Counted from the first letter of the stretch, positions 15,391 to 24,757 are shown. The stretch is DNA of 64,000 bases from Chitinophagaceae bacterium (GCA_947447825.1 CANFLL010000002.1:1-64000); one strand, 5' to 3'. Numbers and translations: made by a program. The notes: generated from the sequence alone by a model not told the origin.

Positions 15391-18300
15391 TTACATTTTC
15401 TTTACCAATCGTTTAACAATCGTTGCGTTTTTAGCATCCTTCGATAGCAAATAAGTATATTTATAATCAATGGCATTGTAGGAAGTAGGCGAACTATTGA
15501 TGAGATAAATGTTTCTATCATTGGCAAACTTCAATATTCCTTTCACGTTATTTGGGTGCAGTTTACCTATTTCGTCCATCATGCAATGCAGCACAAAATC
15601 GTCCTTTTGTTTTTTGGTTGCCCTATCTTTAAACACATTCAGCAGCATAATATTAATCATTGCTTTCACCAAAATGTCCGTTCCGTCCGAACCTACATTG
15701 GCTAGTTTTTCGACCCAATCGGTATCATTATCGTTTTCTTTAATTCTAAATTGTAATTCAAAAGAATCGGAAAGTTTTATTTCATTTTCCTTTGTATCGC
15801 TCATTTCCTTAATCAACTTTTTAAGGAGTTCCACCGCTTTTTCATTTTTATTTGCCTGATCGCCTGATGAAAAAAGAGAAGGCGCACCTAGATTGAAGCT
15901 GTTTTCATCATTAAAATTCTTTATCTCCACTAATAATTGAAAGATCTTATTGGCACTAGTAACCGTTCTTAATTCAATACTCTTAATAGCCCCCACAAAG
16001 TTTCTGGAGGCAAAGTCTTTGTTTATGTCTGAAATAATCCCATGAATTTCTCCTTCTTTAGTTATCAAGTCGCCTGTTTCTTTACCTATCTGCCTAATGA
16101 TGTTGGCAAATCTTTCTTGCACTCTTTTGATGTATTCGGCAATTTTATCTTCTTCAATAAACTCTTTTAGCTTTTCTGCAAAAGCAAAATATTCTTCTTT
16201 ATCACTAAATTTAGTTTTGAAGCTGAATAGATTCTCTTCACTAAAATGCCCCGTGAACTTGTTAATCAATTCTTGCAAATCTCTGTTTCGCTCAATCTCT
16301 TTGTAATGCAATTCATTGAGTTCTTCAATAATTAGCCTACTATTTTTTGTGGTTTTGTTGGCGTCACTATGGTTTAAAAAGTCTGTTTCGATTGTTTTGA
16401 ATATTTCCGAAAGCTTAAAAGTGGCAAACGCTTGACTATCCTCTGCAAGGTTTTGTAATTTGATGTTTAACTGTACTAGCTGCTCATTAATGTTACTGAG
16501 GCTTTCTAATAATGTATTCTTTTCAACAACATAATCTGTTTGCCTTGTTTCTAATTGCTTTTCAAATTTTGCTTTCTGTGCTTTAAAATCATCAATTTTG
16601 TCAAACAACTGCTCCTTATCATATTTATACCTTTCCACTTTGGCAACATTAGATTCTATATAATCCAGTCCTGTCTTAATCTTCGTTAACCTTTCGTCTA
16701 TTTCATCAATTCTTTTTGTATCGACACCTTTGTTCGTCAATTCATTTTTCTGTTGCTCTTTTGTGTTTTCAATTTGAATTTTAATAAGGGCAGCATTTTC
16801 TTTTATTGCATTGTTAAATGAAGAAATAATATCTACAACTGCTTTCTCTTCTGCCTTAATTCTGCTATCTTTCTCCTTCCGTTTGGCATCTAATAGCTTA
16901 GTCAAATTAGCCTCAACAGCCATTTTGTTTTGTTCGGCAACAATAAGCTCCTCATTCGCTTTGGCAATTAGTGCGTCAATAGCAACCAATGAAGTCTTCT
17001 TTTCTTCCGCAGCCTTCTTGGTTAATTCTGTTAGTGACACACCCTTTTCTGCAAGCTTTGGATTGTTTACACTGATGCTATATTCCTTTTTTTGAATATC
17101 CTCTTTTATGTCTCTTATCTGTGTTTTGTATTTCTTACCTACCTTTTCTAGTTTGTCCGTCAACTCCGTGTTTAGATGCTGAATAGCTTCTTTGCTTTTT
17201 TCAATCTGCTTATTGAGTGCCTCTTTATCTTCCTCATAGTCAGCTACGGTTTTAACAGACTTCTCAATCTTTCCTAAATCAATTTCAACACCATAAAAGC
17301 TGTTAGAAAAAGATGCTTTAACAGGGCTTAAATGCTGTTTAAACAACACATTGTCTTCATCTATCAGTTTACCAATATTGTTTTGCCAATCGGGCATTTC
17401 TGTATTCAGCCAATCGTACAAAGAATCTTTGCAGTTGTTTAGCTTATTGTTTATCGAACCAATCTGATTATTATAGTTGGCAATTGACTCCTGGTGCTTT
17501 TCTATTTTCCTATCAAAGTCTATCTTGTGTTTAGACTCCTCTAGTTCTCCTTCTCGCTCAAGGTTTTTCCTCTTTTCATTTGCTTGTGCAATTTCTGTAG
17601 TTGCTTTTTGAATGGCGGTTTGCAAAGCTTCGATATCATGCTTACAAGTTTCAATTTCAGATTGATAAAGAGGCGTGTGTTCTGTTTTAACCCTTCTTAA
17701 TTCAAGGGCATGAATTGCAGCTTTTTTAGATTCCACTAATGACCTTGCACTTTCTAGAGACTCTTTATGTTGAACCCTCATTTCCTCAAAAAGACCATCA
17801 TATTGTTTGGCAATTTTCTCTTTAAATTCTGTAAACTCTCTTTGAGCAATGTTTTGTAGTGTTATTTTTTCGTTTTCAAAAGCAATTCTGTTGTTATCAT
17901 ATTCCTTTATGAGTGCATCGTAGCGTTGCTTAATTTCTAAAAAGTTATTGGTCAGTATGGCTCTTTCTTTTTCTAAGCTTTCCTTTTCTGTCACTAATTC
18001 ATTCTTTCTGGAAACACGCTTCACAATTTCCTCAATATTCTTCCTTGCATATTCTTCTTCTTTATCTTTAATTTCTTTCAGCTTATTTTTCAAAATGCTT
18101 ATTTCGCCATTCTTCTCCTTTTGATAAGCCACAAAAAGTTCCTCAGAACGATAAATTCTTCGTTGTGCTTCGGCTTTTTCATTCTCTTTTTCCTCCTTTG
18201 CTTTATGATGATTAGGGAGTTCTTTTTGCAGATTATCCCACGACCATCCTAGCTGAGTTGCAAGTTCTTTTTTTTGTGAGCCAAGGTATGATATTGCATT

Positions 18301-19062
18301 ATGCAGTTTTGCAATATCGGATGCTTGATTCTTTAAAAGGCTTTCTCCCCCTTTTGTTTTTAGTCCCCACTTTTTAATGTCGTTCATATCCCTTTCAAAG
18401 TCTTTTAAATGACTATGAGAATAAGTGGTTAGGTCTATTTTTATTTCTTCTTCATTCAAGGATTTAATGATGGTCTCTTTAATAAATTCAGCTTCTAGTT
18501 TTGAGTTCAAAAACACGTTTTGGATGGTTCTTGGGATGTTCTGAAACTGTTTACTTTCTAGAACAGCATACTTCCTAAACTCAGCAGACAACCCTTGATT
18601 ATTTCCATAAATAATGTTTCTATATTCCTCATAGCTCGTAATTATTTTGGTATGATTAATATGCTTTCCAAAAACCTCTCTCGTTTTATCCCATGTTTCA
18701 AAAGCTTTTCCTTCTTTATCTATAAAAAAAGATTTGTCGTAAGCAGCATCAAAAAATCGGAAAGCCACTCTCCCTGCCGACTTAAATGCCATGATGCAGA
18801 AAAAGCCTGTCTCTTTAGCTACTTCATAAATGATGTAAGAATTTTGAAAAGGAAAATAGAATTCATCAAACCCTTTTTTCTCCTTTGCAATGCCCAGCTT
18901 TGCTTTATCTGCATTATAAAAAAATAAAATTGCCCTTAGCAACGTGCTTTTTCCTACGCCTTGCGTACCAATTAAATGCACGTTGCCATCCAAACTAACT
19001 TCTGCATAACGAACAGACTTATTGGCACTATTTATAAAAATTATTCTATTTAAATTTCTCAT
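15391..19062 (-). CDS. jetC: JetC-like SMC/MukB-type ATPase
   Basis: 1223 residues. The P-loop is GTQGVGKST (32-40), preceded by short strands as in SMC heads. About 220-1000 is nearly continuous coiled coil, rich in K, E, L and I, with a break near 560-620 (IDEDNVLFKQHLSPV, FYGVEIDLGKIEKSV) that could be the hinge or elbow. The C-terminal head has VGSDGTDILVKAMI where a signature motif is expected, and the Walker B-like VLHCMMDEIGKLHPNN with INSSPTSYNA after it. The signature is not the canonical LSGGQ. In Wadjet this protein loads on and extrudes DNA. It overlaps jetB by 17 bp. Confidence 0.82.
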   Translation of the reverse strand: MRNLNRIIFINSANKSVRYAEVSLDGNVHLIGTQGVGKSTLLRAILFFYNADKAKLGIAKEKKGFDEFYFPFQNSYIIYEVAKETGFFCIMAFKSAGRVAFRFFDAAYDKSFFIDKEGKAFETWDKTREVFGKHINHTKIITSYEEYRNIIYGNNQGLSAEFRKYAVLESKQFQNIPRTIQNVFLNSKLEAEFIKETIIKSLNEEEIKIDLTTYSHSHLKDFERDMNDIKKWGLKTKGGESLLKNQASDIAKLHNAISYLGSQKKELATQLGWSWDNLQKELPNHHKAKEEKENEKAEAQRRIYRSEELFVAYQKEKNGEISILKNKLKEIKDKEEEYARKNIEEIVKRVSRKNELVTEKESLEKERAILTNNFLEIKQRYDALIKEYDNNRIAFENEKITLQNIAQREFTEFKEKIAKQYDGLFEEMRVQHKESLESARSLVESKKAAIHALELRRVKTEHTPLYQSEIETCKHDIEALQTAIQKATTEIAQANEKRKNLEREGELEESKHKIDFDRKIEKHQESIANYNNQIGSINNKLNNCKDSLYDWLNTEMPDWQNNIGKLIDEDNVLFKQHLSPVKASFSNSFYGVEIDLGKIEKSVKTVADYEEDKEALNKQIEKSKEAIQHLNTELTDKLEKVGKKYKTQIRDIKEDIQKKEYSISVNNPKLAEKGVSLTELTKKAAEEKKTSLVAIDALIAKANEELIVAEQNKMAVEANLTKLLDAKRKEKDSRIKAEEKAVVDIISSFNNAIKENAALIKIQIENTKEQQKNELTNKGVDTKRIDEIDERLTKIKTGLDYIESNVAKVERYKYDKEQLFDKIDDFKAQKAKFEKQLETRQTDYVVEKNTLLESLSNINEQLVQLNIKLQNLAEDSQAFATFKLSEIFKTIETDFLNHSDANKTTKNSRLIIEELNELHYKEIERNRDLQELINKFTGHFSEENLFSFKTKFSDKEEYFAFAEKLKEFIEEDKIAEYIKRVQERFANIIRQIGKETGDLITKEGEIHGIISDINKDFASRNFVGAIKSIELRTVTSANKIFQLLVEIKNFNDENSFNLGAPSLFSSGDQANKNEKAVELLKKLIKEMSDTKENEIKLSDSFELQFRIKENDNDTDWVEKLANVGSDGTDILVKAMINIMLLNVFKDRATKKQKDDFVLHCMMDEIGKLHPNNVKGILKFANDRNIYLINSSPTSYNAIDYKYTYLLSKDAKNATIVKRLVKKM

Positions 19063-19621
19063 TATTTGCTTCTTCTGGTAAGTTGATGGTTAATATTAAT
19101 TCCTCCAAATACTTAAACGAGGATAGTACTTTATAGGTGTTGGTAATTGAGTTTTCAACTTCCATAAAAGTATCTTTCTCCATTAACTCAAATAGCTTTT
19201 CAATGATCTCTTGTTGTTTTTCTTTATCACCAGCATATTTTTTTAATGCAGTCAATTTTTCTTCTAACTCAATGTCAGTATTAATTTTCACCAAGATGTC
19301 GTGCGGCGAAATGCGTGTACCCGTGCTGAAGGAATTATCAAACGTTTTAAAAAAATCAACCAAATCAATCCATTGATAGGCACGGGTAATCTTACGTTCC
19401 AAATCTACTTTTGTCTCAACCCTACTAAAATAGAAATACTCATCACCCTTTTCTAGTTTGAAATTAATTTTAGAAAAGTAATCATATAAGTTCTCGAAGT
19501 TGTTTTCATCATCAATTAAGCTGTACAACTTTCTTGTTTCTTCATCGGTACTGTTAGAACAAATGAATTGCCCTTTACTTAAAAGCTCAAATATTCTATA
19601 CGTTTGTGGAGGTACTTTCAT
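19046..19621 (-). CDS. jetB: JetB-like (MukE/KITE) subunit
   Basis: 191 residues, soluble, mostly helical. It begins VPPQTYRIFELLSKGQFICSN in the way winged-helix KITE subunits do, and is the right size and place for JetB (DUF4194-like). The central part (FSTGTRISPHDILVKI) may be the second winged helix. The sequence alone is too divergent for me to be certain. It starts 8 bp after jetA and its 3' end overlaps jetC, which implies translational coupling. Confidence 0.7.
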   Translation of the reverse strand: MKVPPQTYRIFELLSKGQFICSNSTDEETRKLYSLIDDENNFENLYDYFSKINFKLEKGDEYFYFSRVETKVDLERKITRAYQWIDLVDFFKTFDNSFSTGTRISPHDILVKINTDIELEEKLTALKKYAGDKEKQQEIIEKLFELMEKDTFMEVENSITNTYKVLSSFKYLEELILTINLPEEANNEKFK

Positions 19622-19629
19622 TCAAATTA

Positions 19630-20829
19630 TTATTTGGGGTAAACCAATGCAAACTCTATTTCCATGCTAGAAGCAACTTCTTCAGAAATATTGAATTGGG
19701 TGTCGTATTGAGAGATTAATTGGCAGTAATAGGTTATTCTTTCATCAAAAGAAACTTCTTTACTGAACGGATAACTCATCACAAAGTCGAAAAGGTTATT
19801 ACTCGAAGCCATGAAACCATTTTTCACTTCCTCCAGATTAATCATTATTTCCTCCTCAGTTTGGGTATCCAGATATTCATCAGAAATGAAATCTGCAACA
19901 GCTTGTTTGGGCTTAACGGCAGACTTACTTTTTGCCGCCACCTTTTTTATTATCTCATACACCTCCGTATTTTCTTTTAGATAATCTAAAGACAATTTTA
20001 ACGGATACGTAGGATTAGTTTCGAAAAGTAAATCATTGCGTCTAACCAATAATGCAGAAATGTCTGATTGTGCTTGTAAGGTAAACTGATCTTTTAAATG
20101 TTTTATGTTTCGTAGCTTTTCAACAATGCTACTTTGGTATTTAATCTGATTAAGAAAGTCGATTATCTGCTTCTCCATTTCTATTAAGTTATGGGTACAC
20201 TTGCTCAGTTGAAGCTTTAATTGAACAATGATAACCTTCATTTCCTCATCCAAAGCCGTTTTGAAAAAGATGGCTTCATCAACAGAAACCATTTGCTCCG
20301 TTTGATAAATTAAAGCAGAAATGTCGAGCCGTTTTTTATCAAGGTGTTCTAGTTTAGCCTTCTTTATTTTATAATTTGGTTCATTTTTAAACGCAATTTC
20401 AACATTTCTTTTCAAGTCCACTACGTTCCTCAATGCACTATTACCTACTTTTCTAAGTACATTTTTAATTAAACGCAGGTAATTATACTTTCTCGTTTCG
20501 TTATTTTCATTTGAATAATAGATAATATTCTCCTTAATTGTCTGAATATTTTCATTAATGTAGGAAGCATTTATTTCTTCATTAACCCCCAAGACTTGTT
20601 CGAAAAATTGAAGGTATAAGTCGTCTATTTCTAGGGTATTTCCGTTCTGCCTAAGGATAGAATATTTTATTAAGGCAGTTATCTTATCATCATTATCATC
20701 AACCGATTTTAATGCCAGATCATATTTGTAGCTTAGTTGCTTTCTTTTTTGAAACATATCCGAAAGCAGCTCCTTTTCCCGATGAAGCGTAAGCAAAAGT
20801 TCCTTCAAGTTAGTGAATGTATTCATCAA
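19630..20829 (-). CDS. jetA: JetA-like (MukF/kleisin) subunit
   Basis: 399 residues, all-helical. Residues 1-110 resemble a winged-helix dimerisation region, the middle has coiled-coil segments, and a C-terminal region follows a linker rich in K, S and V (about 305-320). This fits the kleisin-like first subunit of a JetABCD operon, somewhat shorter than the usual 450-500. Two ATG codons occur at the start; either may be used. Just upstream lies the dnaN terminator, so the operon probably has its own promoter in the 98-bp gap, but the best match there (TACTTTAG) is imperfect. Confidence 0.7.
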   Translation of the reverse strand: MMNTFTNLKELLLTLHREKELLSDMFQKRKQLSYKYDLALKSVDDNDDKITALIKYSILRQNGNTLEIDDLYLQFFEQVLGVNEEINASYINENIQTIKENIIYYSNENNETRKYNYLRLIKNVLRKVGNSALRNVVDLKRNVEIAFKNEPNYKIKKAKLEHLDKKRLDISALIYQTEQMVSVDEAIFFKTALDEEMKVIIVQLKLQLSKCTHNLIEMEKQIIDFLNQIKYQSSIVEKLRNIKHLKDQFTLQAQSDISALLVRRNDLLFETNPTYPLKLSLDYLKENTEVYEIIKKVAAKSKSAVKPKQAVADFISDEYLDTQTEEEIMINLEEVKNGFMASSNNLFDFVMSYPFSKEVSFDERITYYCQLISQYDTQFNISEEVASSMEIEFALVYPK

Positions 20830-20872
20830 TCAATTTGCGCTAAAGTAGAAAAATGGAATGAGACTTGCGGGG

Positions 20873-20907
20873 CAAAAAAAATCCCAGCTAAATGAATAAC
20901 TGGGACT
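20873..20907 (-). terminator. rho-independent terminator of dnaN
   Basis: On the minus strand TCCCAG (20905-20900) and CTGGGA (20887-20882) flank a 12-base loop, followed by eight T. It separates dnaN from the jet operon. Confidence 0.8.
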
Positions 20908-20927
20908 CTTGAAATATAGTATCATTT

Positions 20928-22043
20928 CTAATTGTTCAACATCAAAGGCATTACCAACATTAATAAATCTTCGCCATCAGCTTGTTCGGAAGGCTTAATT
21001 AATCCAGCCTTGGTGGAGGTTGACAATTCCATCCTCACTTCAGAAGTGTCAGCTGCATTCAACATTTCAATTAAGAACTTAGCATTAAAAGCAATTTGTA
21101 AGTCTTCGCCATCATATTGACAGTTCATGCGTTCATTTCCTTCAAAATTAAAGTCAATATCTTGTGCTGCCATTTGCAACTCGCTTCCAGTAATGCTTAA
21201 TGCTACCTGATTGGTACTCTTGTTACTAAAGATACTTACACGACGTAATGCACTCTGAAAGTCAGCTTTGCTAACAATTAATTTATAAGGATTATCTGCT
21301 GGTATTACCACTTTATAATCAGGGAAACGAGCATCAATCAACCGACAAATCATTTGAATGTCGCCATGACTCACAAAAAGATGATTGCTATTGTAGCTAA
21401 TAATTATTTCGTCATCATTATCTGGAAGGGCATTACGCAACAAATTCAAAGGTTTCTTTGGCACAATGAAGCTATCTGTCTTTGTTGCTTTTGTGTCTGT
21501 TCTTTTGTAGCGAACCAAACGATGTGCATCTGTTGCTACAAACTGAACATATTCAGGATTTAAGTCGAAGAATATACCTGTCATTGCTGGCCTCAAATCA
21601 TCATTACTAACTGCAAACAATGTTTTATTGATGGCCGTAATCAAGGCACTACTTACCATTGGAAAACCAGTGGTATCATCGCTAGAAGGCTCTTTTGGAA
21701 AATTATCTGGATTTTCGCCCGGCACTTTATACTTACCATTATCACTAGTGATTTCAACAGAAAAGTTGGAGTCAATACTAAAAGTAAGCGGCTGGTCTGC
21801 AATATTTTTTAGTGTATCAATCAAAATTTTAGCAGGAATACAAACCTTTCCATCAGCCTTACTTTCCACCTCCATTTGCACACGCATCACCGTTTCTAGA
21901 TCGGTGGCAACGATATTTAGTTTCTTATTTTCTATTTCGAATAAGAAATCTTCTAAAATGGGGAGAACCGTATTAGCATTAATAACACCATTAATTTGTT
22001 GCAGGTGTTTTAGCAAAGAGGAGGAGGAAACAATAAACTTCAT
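20928..22043 (-). CDS. dnaN: DNA polymerase III beta subunit (sliding clamp)
   Basis: 371 residues from the ATG at 22043 (MKFIVSSSSLLKHLQ), the family start; an upstream in-frame ATG would add 14 residues. It forms the ring that tethers DNA polymerase III to DNA. Typical pieces are NTVLPILEDFLFEI, DLETVMRVQM, the ATDAHRLVRYKR phrase and the C-terminal VMPLMLNN, equivalent to the usual (M)PMR(L) end. It is isolated from dnaA in this window, with recX divergent upstream and the jet operon downstream. Confidence 0.96.
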   Translation of the reverse strand: MKFIVSSSSLLKHLQQINGVINANTVLPILEDFLFEIENKKLNIVATDLETVMRVQMEVESKADGKVCIPAKILIDTLKNIADQPLTFSIDSNFSVEITSDNGKYKVPGENPDNFPKEPSSDDTTGFPMVSSALITAINKTLFAVSNDDLRPAMTGIFFDLNPEYVQFVATDAHRLVRYKRTDTKATKTDSFIVPKKPLNLLRNALPDNDDEIIISYNSNHLFVSHGDIQMICRLIDARFPDYKVVIPADNPYKLIVSKADFQSALRRVSIFSNKSTNQVALSITGSELQMAAQDIDFNFEGNERMNCQYDGEDLQIAFNAKFLIEMLNAADTSEVRMELSTSTKAGLIKPSEQADGEDLLMLVMPLMLNN

Positions 22044-22271
22044 ATCTACAATATTATAAGCGACAAACCTACTGCAAATATTCAATATTCATTAAACATA
22101 CTTGTTTTTACTCTTCATTTGAATGCTTATTGTTGTTATAATGTGGATATAATGCACTTTTGTACCTATCGCCTCTTGGTACACAATGGTTTCACAAAGA
22201 ATACAATTCTTGACTCAATAAGTAGAAAAACCTGCATTACTTCGTGGTCATTAAAATAAATTGTTCCAATT

Positions 22272-22754
22272 ATGTATGCTAAAAAAAGTTTGACACCCGA
22301 TCAAGCATTTCAAAAAATAAAACAGTTTTGTGCCTATCAGGAACGATGTCACAAAGAAGTTACAGAAAAACTGTACAGCTATGGATTGCATAAGAAAGAA
22401 GTAGAAATAATATTGACAAACTTAATAGTAGAAAATTACCTGAACGAAGAGCGATTTGCCATTGCTTTTGCAGGAGGTAAATTCAGGATAAAACAATGGG
22501 GCAGAGTGAAAATTAAATACGAACTAAAACAAAAAGGTATTAGTAATTTTTGTATTACCCTTTCATTAAAACAAATTGAAGAAGAAGCTTATTTAGCAAC
22601 ATTGAAAGCCATTGCTATTAAAAAATGGGATAGCCTTAAAGGAGAACAATACATTACAAAACAATCAAAAACAACTGCACACCTATTACAGAAAGGATTT
22701 GAACAAAACTTAATTACCACTAAAATCAACGAAATAAAGGAAGAAAGAAAATAA
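22272..22754 (+). CDS. recX: RecX family regulator of RecA
   Basis: 160 residues. RecX proteins bind RecA filaments and modulate recombination. The tandem three-helix repeats are visible: AFQKIKQFCAYQERCHKEV, then YLNEERFAIAFAGGKFRIKQWGRVKIKYELKQKGI, the second with the RF...K...WG...I...L hallmark (split here by a few residues). It is divergent from dnaN and far from recA (45 kb), and is followed by the minus-strand leader RNA described below. Confidence 0.88.
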   Translation: MYAKKSLTPDQAFQKIKQFCAYQERCHKEVTEKLYSYGLHKKEVEIILTNLIVENYLNEERFAIAFAGGKFRIKQWGRVKIKYELKQKGISNFCITLSLKQIEEEAYLATLKAIAIKKWDSLKGEQYITKQSKTTAHLLQKGFEQNLITTKINEIKEERK

Positions 22755-22801
22755 CTGAAAGTAGTACAACTTCAATTGAACAATAGTTCTTGAAAGGATA
22801 C

Positions 22802-22834
22802 AAAAAAGAAGGCCACCAGTAGAAACCGGCGGCC
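22802..22834 (-). terminator. terminator ending the orphan aromatic leader RNA
   Basis: Read on the minus strand, GGCCGCCGG (22834-22826) and CTGGTGGCC (22819-22811) form a 9-bp stem with two G-T pairs around a six-base loop, followed by TTCTTTTTT. An outer GGATA/TATCC pairing extends it. On the plus strand there is no T run, so it terminates only minus-strand RNA, not recX. Confidence 0.8.
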
Positions 22835-22840
22835 GTTATC

Positions 22841-22891
22841 CTATAAAAACCAAAACCAAGAGTTGAATGACCAGTAACCTGTACTGAGCAT
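22841..22891 (-). CDS. leader peptide rich in Trp and Phe
   Basis: The 16-codon frame encodes MLSTGYWSFNSWFWFL, with three Trp, three Phe and one Tyr. The stop codon is only six bases before the terminator stem. The codons for W12, F13, W14 and F15 form the cluster expected of an attenuation control region for aromatic amino acids. It is too short for standard gene finding. Confidence 0.6.
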   Translation of the reverse strand: MLSTGYWSFNSWFWFL

Positions 22892-22989
22892 TAAGTGTGT
22901 TGTTAAATAACAATTTAACCTATTAATGAAAATTTTGTTTGGGGCAGAAATAACACGTTATCTGTATATCCCTTTTCAATAACAGGTTG

Positions 22990-23022
22990 CAAATATAAGC
23001 GCATTTAATTTAACCTTCCAAA
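22990..23022 (-). promoter_or_regulatory. consensus Bacteroidota promoter on the minus strand
   Basis: On the minus strand, TTTG (23022-23019), a 21-base spacer and TATATTTG (22997-22990) fit the primary sigma consensus. Initiation would be at about 22984, giving a 5' leader of about 95 bases before the aromatic leader peptide. Confidence 0.65.
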
Positions 23023-23144
23023 TTTTTTTTATTATTTTTAGAATACTAATTCAAAAAAACCTTTCATTACTGATATGGTAAATTTATTTAGGTTAACTTG
23101 AAATAATTTTAAGATACTTTTGCGCCCAAACATTTTAAAAACGG

Positions 23145-23480
23145 ATGTATTCGATAAACATAAAATTTGAACAAAAGAGCTTGGAACCAGTTACACTCAA
23201 TAATGTAGCCGCAGGAGATAGTTTGCTGGAAGTATTATTAGACAATAATATAGAGCTACATCATAATTGTGGAGGTGTTTGTGCCTGCAGCACTTGCCAT
23301 TTATATGTAGAAAGCGGAGATGAATTTATTGAAGAACTTTCTGATAGAGAGGAAGACTTCATTGATCGTGCAGTCAACCCCAGGATAAATAGCCGCTTAG
23401 GATGCCAGTGTGTCCTTCAATCTGGAAATGGAACAATCAATATTTTACTTCCCGACCAAACTCAATTTTTAGGAGAATAA
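23145..23480 (+). CDS. fdx: [2Fe-2S] ferredoxin, adrenodoxin type
   Basis: 111 residues. The cluster ligands Cys42, Cys48, Cys51 and Cys87 fall at the same positions as in the ISC-type ferredoxin Fdx of E. coli (C-x5-C-x2-C-x35-C). It donates electrons in Fe-S cluster assembly or related redox steps. A TACTTTTG element at 23115-23122 could be its -7 box, but no good -33 partner is seen. The iscX gene follows by 18 bp, which supports the Fe-S assembly role. Confidence 0.9.
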   Translation: MYSINIKFEQKSLEPVTLNNVAAGDSLLEVLLDNNIELHHNCGGVCACSTCHLYVESGDEFIEELSDREEDFIDRAVNPRINSRLGCQCVLQSGNGTINILLPDQTQFLGE

Positions 23481-23498
23481 AAACTAATTAAAATAATT

Positions 23499-23738
23499 AT
23501 GACACATTTTGAACCACCAATACATTGGAGTGATCACGAAGACATTGCAATGAAATTGTATGAACGTTTTGGCGACGATTTTAATGAAGGTAAAATTTAT
23601 AGAATTCGGTTTACTGATTTGCTAACTTGGATTTTAGAAATACCCAATTTTGCAGGAACAAAGGAACAAAGTAACGAGGGGCATTTGGAGATGATTCAGA
23701 GCCAATGGGTGTACGAATGGCGAGACAATCAGAAATAA
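23499..23738 (+). CDS. iscX: Fe-S cluster assembly protein IscX
   Basis: 79 residues, slightly longer than the usual 66. The family core is present: IHWSDHEDIAMKLYERFGD, RFTDLLTWILEIPNF and the end QSQWVYEWRDNQ. IscX is a small acidic protein that binds IscS and iron and tunes cluster assembly. It is cotranscribed with fdx. No other isc or suf genes are in the window. Confidence 0.9.
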   Translation: MTHFEPPIHWSDHEDIAMKLYERFGDDFNEGKIYRIRFTDLLTWILEIPNFAGTKEQSNEGHLEMIQSQWVYEWRDNQK

Positions 23739-23776
23739 TCTGATTAAACATCTATCATTGACTTATAATTATTCTT

Positions 23777-24718
23777 TTGGAGAAGATAAAAGCATTTCTA
23801 CGCTTGGCACGATGGTCAAACTTGGTTTTCGTTGCATTTACGCAGTGGATGTTCTACTATTGTATCCTAGAACCAATATTCCAATCAAAAAATGTTCAGC
23901 CCAACATTCATGGCAACCTGATTTACCTATTAATGCTTTCATACATTTTGGTTGCAGCCGCTGGTTACATCATTAATGACTATTTCGATTTGAATATTGA
24001 CCAGATTAACAAACCCGAAAAAGTTACTATAGATAAATACATTGGCAGAAGATGGGCAATCTTCTTTCATTTATTATTCACCTTAAGTAGCATTGCAATT
24101 GGCATCTACATAGACACGCAAACCCATGTTTACATAATGGGGTTTTGCAATTTTTTAAATGGACTATTACTCTTCGTCTATTCTTTATCCTTCAAAAAGA
24201 AATTATTAGTTGGCAATCTTCTTATTGCCTTCCTTTTGGCTTGGGTAATTGTTGTAATTACCTGTTGTGAATCGAATCAGTTTTCTATCCTATCACACAA
24301 CAAAATGATTAACACACAAAAACTATTGCGATATACCATTCTATATGGAGGATTTGCTTTTATCATAAACCTGATAAGAGAAGTGATAAAAGACATGGAA
24401 GATGTAGAAGGCGATAGACTTTATGGTTGCAGAACAATGCCAATATCCTGGGGAATGAATGCCACCAAAGTTTTTGTGGCAGTATGGATGGTGGTATTAA
24501 TTTCAATCCTTTCACTATTGCAGTTTTACGCATTTCAACTTCAATGGTGGTTCTTTTCAATTTATTGTATTGTGGCAGTAATTGCTCCATTAATAAACGC
24601 CTTTAAAAAGCTCTCTAAAGCACAAACAGCAAAAGATTTTCATAAAATAAGTAGTTTAATAAAGATTGTAATGCTTACGGGCATTGTATCCATGATCTTC
24701 TTTAAAATTTATAGTTAG
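23777..24718 (+). CDS. UbiA-family prenyltransferase
   Basis: 313 residues, about eight or nine membrane helices. The first Asp-rich motif is NDYFDLNID (about residue 67) and the second is KDMEDVEGDR, both binding prenyl diphosphate through Mg2+. Bacteroidota members near this one are usually called geranylgeranylglycerol-phosphate geranylgeranyltransferase-like; the true acceptor is unknown. The frame opens at 23762 after a stop and lacks ATG before the first helix, so TTG at 23777 (MEKIKAFLRLARWSN) is taken as the start. Same strand as iscX upstream and maf downstream. Confidence 0.85.
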   Translation: MEKIKAFLRLARWSNLVFVAFTQWMFYYCILEPIFQSKNVQPNIHGNLIYLLMLSYILVAAAGYIINDYFDLNIDQINKPEKVTIDKYIGRRWAIFFHLLFTLSSIAIGIYIDTQTHVYIMGFCNFLNGLLLFVYSLSFKKKLLVGNLLIAFLLAWVIVVITCCESNQFSILSHNKMINTQKLLRYTILYGGFAFIINLIREVIKDMEDVEGDRLYGCRTMPISWGMNATKVFVAVWMVVLISILSLLQFYAFQLQWWFFSIYCIVAVIAPLINAFKKLSKAQTAKDFHKISSLIKIVMLTGIVSMIFFKIYS

Positions 24719-24757
24719 AACTACCCATTAACATTAAATTCTAAATCGTTAACTAAT

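Larger units (their letters stand above)
22802..22984 (-). ncRNA. putative orphan leader/attenuator RNA, about 180 nt
   Basis: Promoter, short aromatic-rich reading frame and terminator occur in order on the minus strand in the recX-ferredoxin gap. No amino-acid gene follows: the next minus-strand gene is dnaN, reached only after crossing recX antisense. I infer a free-standing small RNA or a relic attenuator. The limits given are the predicted start (about 22984) and the end of the T run. Confidence 0.6.

Noticed and set aside
19046..20829. Plain MukBEF or other housekeeping condensin
   Set aside because: MukBEF lacks a fourth Toprim subunit; the jetD-like gene and gene order point to Wadjet. 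Housekeeping condensins in this phylum are Smc-ScpAB.
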